Program-made: the position numbers and the translations under genes | NCBI GenBank assembly: GCA_013214715.1 | Contig: JABSSB010000141.1 | Location: 1-17,160, forward strand | Source of the DNA: Paracoccaceae bacterium | Lineage (GTDB): Bacteria; Pseudomonadota; Alphaproteobacteria; Rhodobacterales; Rhodobacteraceae | Direction of reading: 5' to 3' | Length of the DNA: 17,160 bases | In this document: one piece after another, positions 14,554 to 17,160 of the stretch | How the letters are laid out: every line of letters starts with the position of its first letter | How positions within the stretch are numbered: the stretch's first letter is position 1 | The notes under the pieces: model-generated | Database searches by the model: none | Told to the model about the DNA's origin: nothing | What the model saw: only the letters and a program-made list of their open reading frames with translations

Positions 14554-14999
14554 TCGCCGCTGCCCGAGACAAAGCGAACGAGAAGCGAAATCAGGCTCAC
14601 CGCGCCCTGGGTGTCTGTGATTTCATCACCCGGTGCGAAATAGAAAGCCGAGCCCCCCGGCATGATTTCCACGAAATTTCCGCCCAGAAGACCTTCGGAC
14701 GAGATCACCGCCGCGCTGTCATCGGGAATTTCGATGCCCCTTGAGATGCCGAATTCCGTATCGGCACGATAGGTGTCGACATCCAGTGTCACATCCGTAA
14801 CTGCGCCGATCTTGACGCCAGCCAACCGCACATCAGTACCGACCGTCACCCCTTCGAGCGAGCGGAATGACGCGTTGAGCGCATAGGTCTCTCCGCCCCG
14901 GCTGATCCCGGCGGTCTGCCCGGCATAGACGGCAAAACCAATGGCGCCCGCCAGAACGACGGCGCCTACAAGCACTTCGGTCATGTTGGTTGTGGACAT
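14550..14999 (-). CDS. mlaD: outer-membrane lipid asymmetry maintenance protein MlaD
   Basis: This 149-residue protein has one N-terminal membrane helix (about 8-26, VLVGAVVLAGAIGFAVYAG). A periplasmic MlaD/MCE domain follows, with LEGVTVGTDVRLAGVKIGAV (48-67) and SSEGLLGGNFVEIMPGG (100-116). In E. coli MlaD is a hexameric lipid channel of the MlaFEDB complex that moves phospholipids between the membranes. The other Mla genes are not in this window. The start is 9 bases after the NDUFA12 stop, with AGGCAGG overlapping that stop as the ribosome site. M6 is an alternative start. It is coupled to the downstream DUF2155 gene. Confidence 0.92.
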   Translation of the reverse strand: MSTTNMTEVLVGAVVLAGAIGFAVYAGQTAGISRGGETYALNASFRSLEGVTVGTDVRLAGVKIGAVTDVTLDVDTYRADTEFGISRGIEIPDDSAAVISSEGLLGGNFVEIMPGGSAFYFAPGDEITDTQGAVSLISLLVRFVSGSGE

Positions 15000-15008
15000 C
15001 GGCCTGCC

Positions 15009-15395
15009 TTATTCCGGGCTCCAGGCTTCGTAATCACGCCGATCGGCGGGCTGCGCCTGGCGCAATGAACCGGTCGGCGCATACGCCGCCATCGTGCCGG
15101 TCAGGTTTTCCTGATGCGGCTGTTCCCAGGCCTTGTGCTTGAGCGGCTTTTCCGACGGGATCTCGTCAAAGGTGCGATGCAACCAGCCATGCCAGTCCGG
15201 GCTGATGCGAGAAGCTTCGACTTCACCGTTGAAAATCACCCAGCGGCGCGAGTCATCCGCATTGTGGTAAAAGACATTGCCCTGCTCATCCTCACCAACC
15301 TTGATACCGTGGCGACGGGTCCAGATTGCAGTGTTTATGGTCTGCCCATGCCACCATGTCAGGGCGCGGGTCAGAAAGCTTTTCTTTTCGGCCAT
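15009..15395 (-). CDS. NADH:ubiquinone oxidoreductase accessory subunit NDUFA12 (B17.2-type)
   Basis: This 128-residue protein is homologous to the mitochondrial complex I subunit B17.2, which alphaproteobacteria share; it stabilises or completes the peripheral arm of complex I. Conserved segments are WWHGQTINTAIWTRRHG (14-30), VGEDEQGNVFYH (33-44) and RRWVIFNGEVEASRISPDWH (50-69), followed by GWLH. The start is the ATG 5 bases after GGAGG; a longer in-frame reading from 15461 lacks a ribosome site. The C-terminal tail (92-128) is hydrophilic and variable. It is the first of the closely spaced set with mlaD and the DUF2155 gene. Confidence 0.94.
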   Translation of the reverse strand: MAEKKSFLTRALTWWHGQTINTAIWTRRHGIKVGEDEQGNVFYHNADDSRRWVIFNGEVEASRISPDWHGWLHRTFDEIPSEKPLKHKAWEQPHQENLTGTMAAYAPTGSLRQAQPADRRDYEAWSPE

Positions 15396-15464
15396 GTTCG
15401 CCTCCGGGAGATGTTGGATGCGGTATGACGCATCGCCGGACAAAGGTCCAGTGGGCAGCACGCC

Positions 15465-15845
15465 TCAGGGCAGCCGTGCCGTGACCTCGATCTCGATCTT
15501 CATTTCAGGTTCCTGCAGCCCGGCCTGCAACATGGTCGCCGCCGGGCGGGCGCGGTCGAACGCCGCCCGCGTCACTGGCCAGCACGCTGGCCAATCGCCC
15601 TTGTCAGGCAAGATATAGGTCACGCGCACAACATCATCGAGGCTCGCCCCTGCCTCTCCCAGGGCTTTGCCGATTGTGTCCAACGCGTTGCGGCACTGAT
15701 CGGCCACGTCCCTGGGCATGGTCATGCTGGCGTAATCATAGCCGGTCGTCCCGGCCACAAAGACCCAGCCATCCGCGACCACAGCCCGCGAATAGCCGAT
15801 TTCCGCCTCAAAGGGCGATCCGGTTGAAATGTGCCGCACCGACAC
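15465..15845 (-). CDS. RidA/YjgF-YER057c-UK114 family protein lacking the catalytic Arg
   Basis: This 126-residue protein belongs to the Rid family of trimeric cytoplasmic proteins, whose RidA members deaminate reactive enamine/imine intermediates. I chose the GTG start at 15845, 4 bases after the clpX stop, because family members begin just before RHISTGSPFE. An ATG at 15881 would add 12 residues lying inside clpX. Landmarks are GYSRAVVADGWVFVAGTTGY, QCRNALDTIGKALGEAGASL (50-69) and KIEIEVTA near the end. Where RidA has the active-site Arg (PARS in E. coli), this protein has PAAT with A103, and the residue is missing. It therefore resembles the Arg-less Rid subfamilies (Rid4-7 type), for which deaminase activity is not expected. 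The gene lies directly downstream of clpX and may be co-transcribed with it. Confidence 0.88.
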   Translation of the reverse strand: MSVRHISTGSPFEAEIGYSRAVVADGWVFVAGTTGYDYASMTMPRDVADQCRNALDTIGKALGEAGASLDDVVRVTYILPDKGDWPACWPVTRAAFDRARPAATMLQAGLQEPEMKIEIEVTARLP

Positions 15846-15849
15846 TGGA

Positions 15850-17112
15850 TCAGCCTGCCGAGGCCCCTTTGGCGTCGGCATAGATCATCAAAGGCGCGGC
15901 ATCCGAGTTCACCGCCTCTTCGTTCACGACCACCTCAGAGACCGAGTCCAGCCCCGGAAGATCGAACATCGTATCCAGCAGGATGTCTTCAAGGATCGAC
16001 CGCAGCCCGCGCGCGCCGGTCTTGCGTTCAATCGCCTTCATCGCAATCGCCCTCAGCGCGTCATCAGTGAAGGTCAGGTCGGTCTCCTCCAGCTCAAACA
16101 GGCGCTGATATTGTTTCACCAGCGCGTTCTTGGGCTTGGTCAGGATGGTGACCAGAGCGTCTTCGTCCAGATCTTCCAGCGTCGCAAGAACCGGCAGACG
16201 GCCCACGAATTCCGGGATCAGGCCGAATTTCAGCAGATCTTCGGGTTCGAGATCGGTGAACAATTCGCCCACACCTCGATCGTCATTGTCACGCACATCG
16301 GCGCCAAAGCCCATGGCCGAGCCTTTGCCGCGCTGCGCGATGATCCGGTCCAGCCCGGCAAACGCACCACCGCAGATGAACAGGATGTTGGTGGTATCCA
16401 CCTGCAGGAATTCTTGCTGTGGATGCTTGCGCCCGCCCTGCGGCGGCACCGAGGCCACGGTGCCCTCCATCAGTTTCAGCAGCGCCTGCTGCACCCCTTC
16501 GCCCGACACGTCGCGGGTGATGGATGGGTTTTCCGACTTGCGGGTGATCTTGTCCACCTCGTCAATATAGACGATGCCGCGCTGCGCGCGTTCGACATTG
16601 TATTCGCTGGCCTGCAAGAGCTTGAGGATGATGTTTTCCACATCTTCGCCCACATAACCGGCTTCTGTCAGGGTGGTGGCATCGGCCATCGTGAATGGCA
16701 CATCCAAGATCCGTGCCAGCGTCTGCGCCAAAAGCGTCTTGCCGCAGCCGGTCGGACCAATCAGCAGGATATTGGATTTCGCCAGCTCGATATCGCCGCC
16801 TGCCTTCTGGGCGTGATTGAGGCGTTTGTAATGGTTATGCACCGCAACCGACAGGACACGCTTCGCCCGCGCCTGCCCAATCACATAGTCATCCAGCACG
16901 TCGCAGATGTCCTTTGGCGTGGGAACGCCATCGGTGGATTTCAGCCCGCTGGCCTTCGCCTCTTCGCGGATGATGTCCATACACAGCTCGACGCATTCAT
17001 CGCAAATGAACACGGTTGGGCCCGCGATCAGCTTGCGCACCTCATGCTGGCTTTTGCCGCAGAAGCTGCAGTAAAGCGTGTTCTTGCTGTCGCCGCCAGA
17101 GTTGCCTGCCAT
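15850..17112 (-). CDS. clpX: ATP-dependent Clp protease ATP-binding subunit ClpX
   Basis: This 420-residue AAA+ unfoldase forms hexamers that unfold tagged substrates and feed them to ClpP. The N-terminal zinc domain has C15, C18, C37 and C40. Walker A is GPTGCGKT (119-126), the pore loop GYVG (152-155), and Walker B IVYIDE (180-185). The RGKGSAMGFG loop and sensor regions (PEFVGRLP; GARGLRSILED) are present, so it looks complete at normal length. A GGTAGGA ribosome site lies just before the ATG. clpP is often directly upstream and would lie beyond the right edge. The RidA-family gene follows after 4 bases. It could act together with the N-degron enzyme Aat only indirectly, since that pathway uses ClpA. 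Confidence 0.98.
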   Translation of the reverse strand: MAGNSGGDSKNTLYCSFCGKSQHEVRKLIAGPTVFICDECVELCMDIIREEAKASGLKSTDGVPTPKDICDVLDDYVIGQARAKRVLSVAVHNHYKRLNHAQKAGGDIELAKSNILLIGPTGCGKTLLAQTLARILDVPFTMADATTLTEAGYVGEDVENIILKLLQASEYNVERAQRGIVYIDEVDKITRKSENPSITRDVSGEGVQQALLKLMEGTVASVPPQGGRKHPQQEFLQVDTTNILFICGGAFAGLDRIIAQRGKGSAMGFGADVRDNDDRGVGELFTDLEPEDLLKFGLIPEFVGRLPVLATLEDLDEDALVTILTKPKNALVKQYQRLFELEETDLTFTDDALRAIAMKAIERKTGARGLRSILEDILLDTMFDLPGLDSVSEVVVNEEAVNSDAAPLMIYADAKGASAG

Positions 17113-17160
17113 GTCCTACCTTTCGGTCTTCGCCGCCTTGCGGGGCGCAATCGGGATCGT

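Overview
The window reads as chromosomal DNA of a high-GC alphaproteobacterium, most likely a member of the Rhodobacterales (Roseobacter/Rhodobacteraceae). The reasons are the mitochondrial-type complex I subunit NDUFA12 next to MlaD and a DUF2155 protein, the accB-accC-aat order, a short-chain fatty-acyl (ScfR/RamB-type) XRE regulator, and a Tat-exported binding protein heading a Liv-type ABC operon. No tRNA, rRNA, IS element or CRISPR array was seen.

Left block, minus strand, about 1-4576: four genes run leftwards. They are an XRE regulator with a C-terminal acyl-sensing-type region, a receiver-only response regulator, a 108-residue two-TM protein, and a large sodium:solute-symporter/histidine-kinase fusion that leaves the window at base 1. 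The last three are joined by ATGA overlaps. The layout resembles CrbS-type (acetate-related) sensor kinases, and an acyl-CoA-type regulator lies directly upstream. The regulator also carries a helical hairpin that aligns without gaps to the kinase's own phospho-acceptor domain. I rate this the most unusual signal in the window.

Middle block, plus strand, 4805-10030: a divergent 228-base intergenic region with palindromic TTTACAAA-like sequence precedes a five-gene ABC importer (binding protein, two permeases, two ATPases). A strong hairpin terminator lies between the binding-protein gene and the permeases, and another closes the operon. The ligand cannot be read from sequence. The divergent acyl-type regulator makes short-chain carboxylates, branched-chain amino acids or related compounds possible.

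Between 10092 and 10694 lies a decayed dicarboxylate/amino acid:cation symporter (one nonsense codon, two compensating frameshifts) and then the leader of the acetyl-CoA carboxylase genes. accB-accC-aat follow on the plus strand (10695-13253). They supply the biotin carrier and biotin carboxylase for fatty-acid synthesis and the Leu/Phe-tRNA-protein transferase of the N-degron pathway.

Right block, minus strand, 13241-17112: clpX, a RidA-family gene, the NDUFA12 gene, mlaD, a DUF2155 gene, and an unrecognised Pro/Ala-rich single-TM protein whose stop overlaps the end of aat. A perfect 9-bp inverted repeat sits across this convergent junction, and a 17-bp palindrome lies upstream of the unknown gene.
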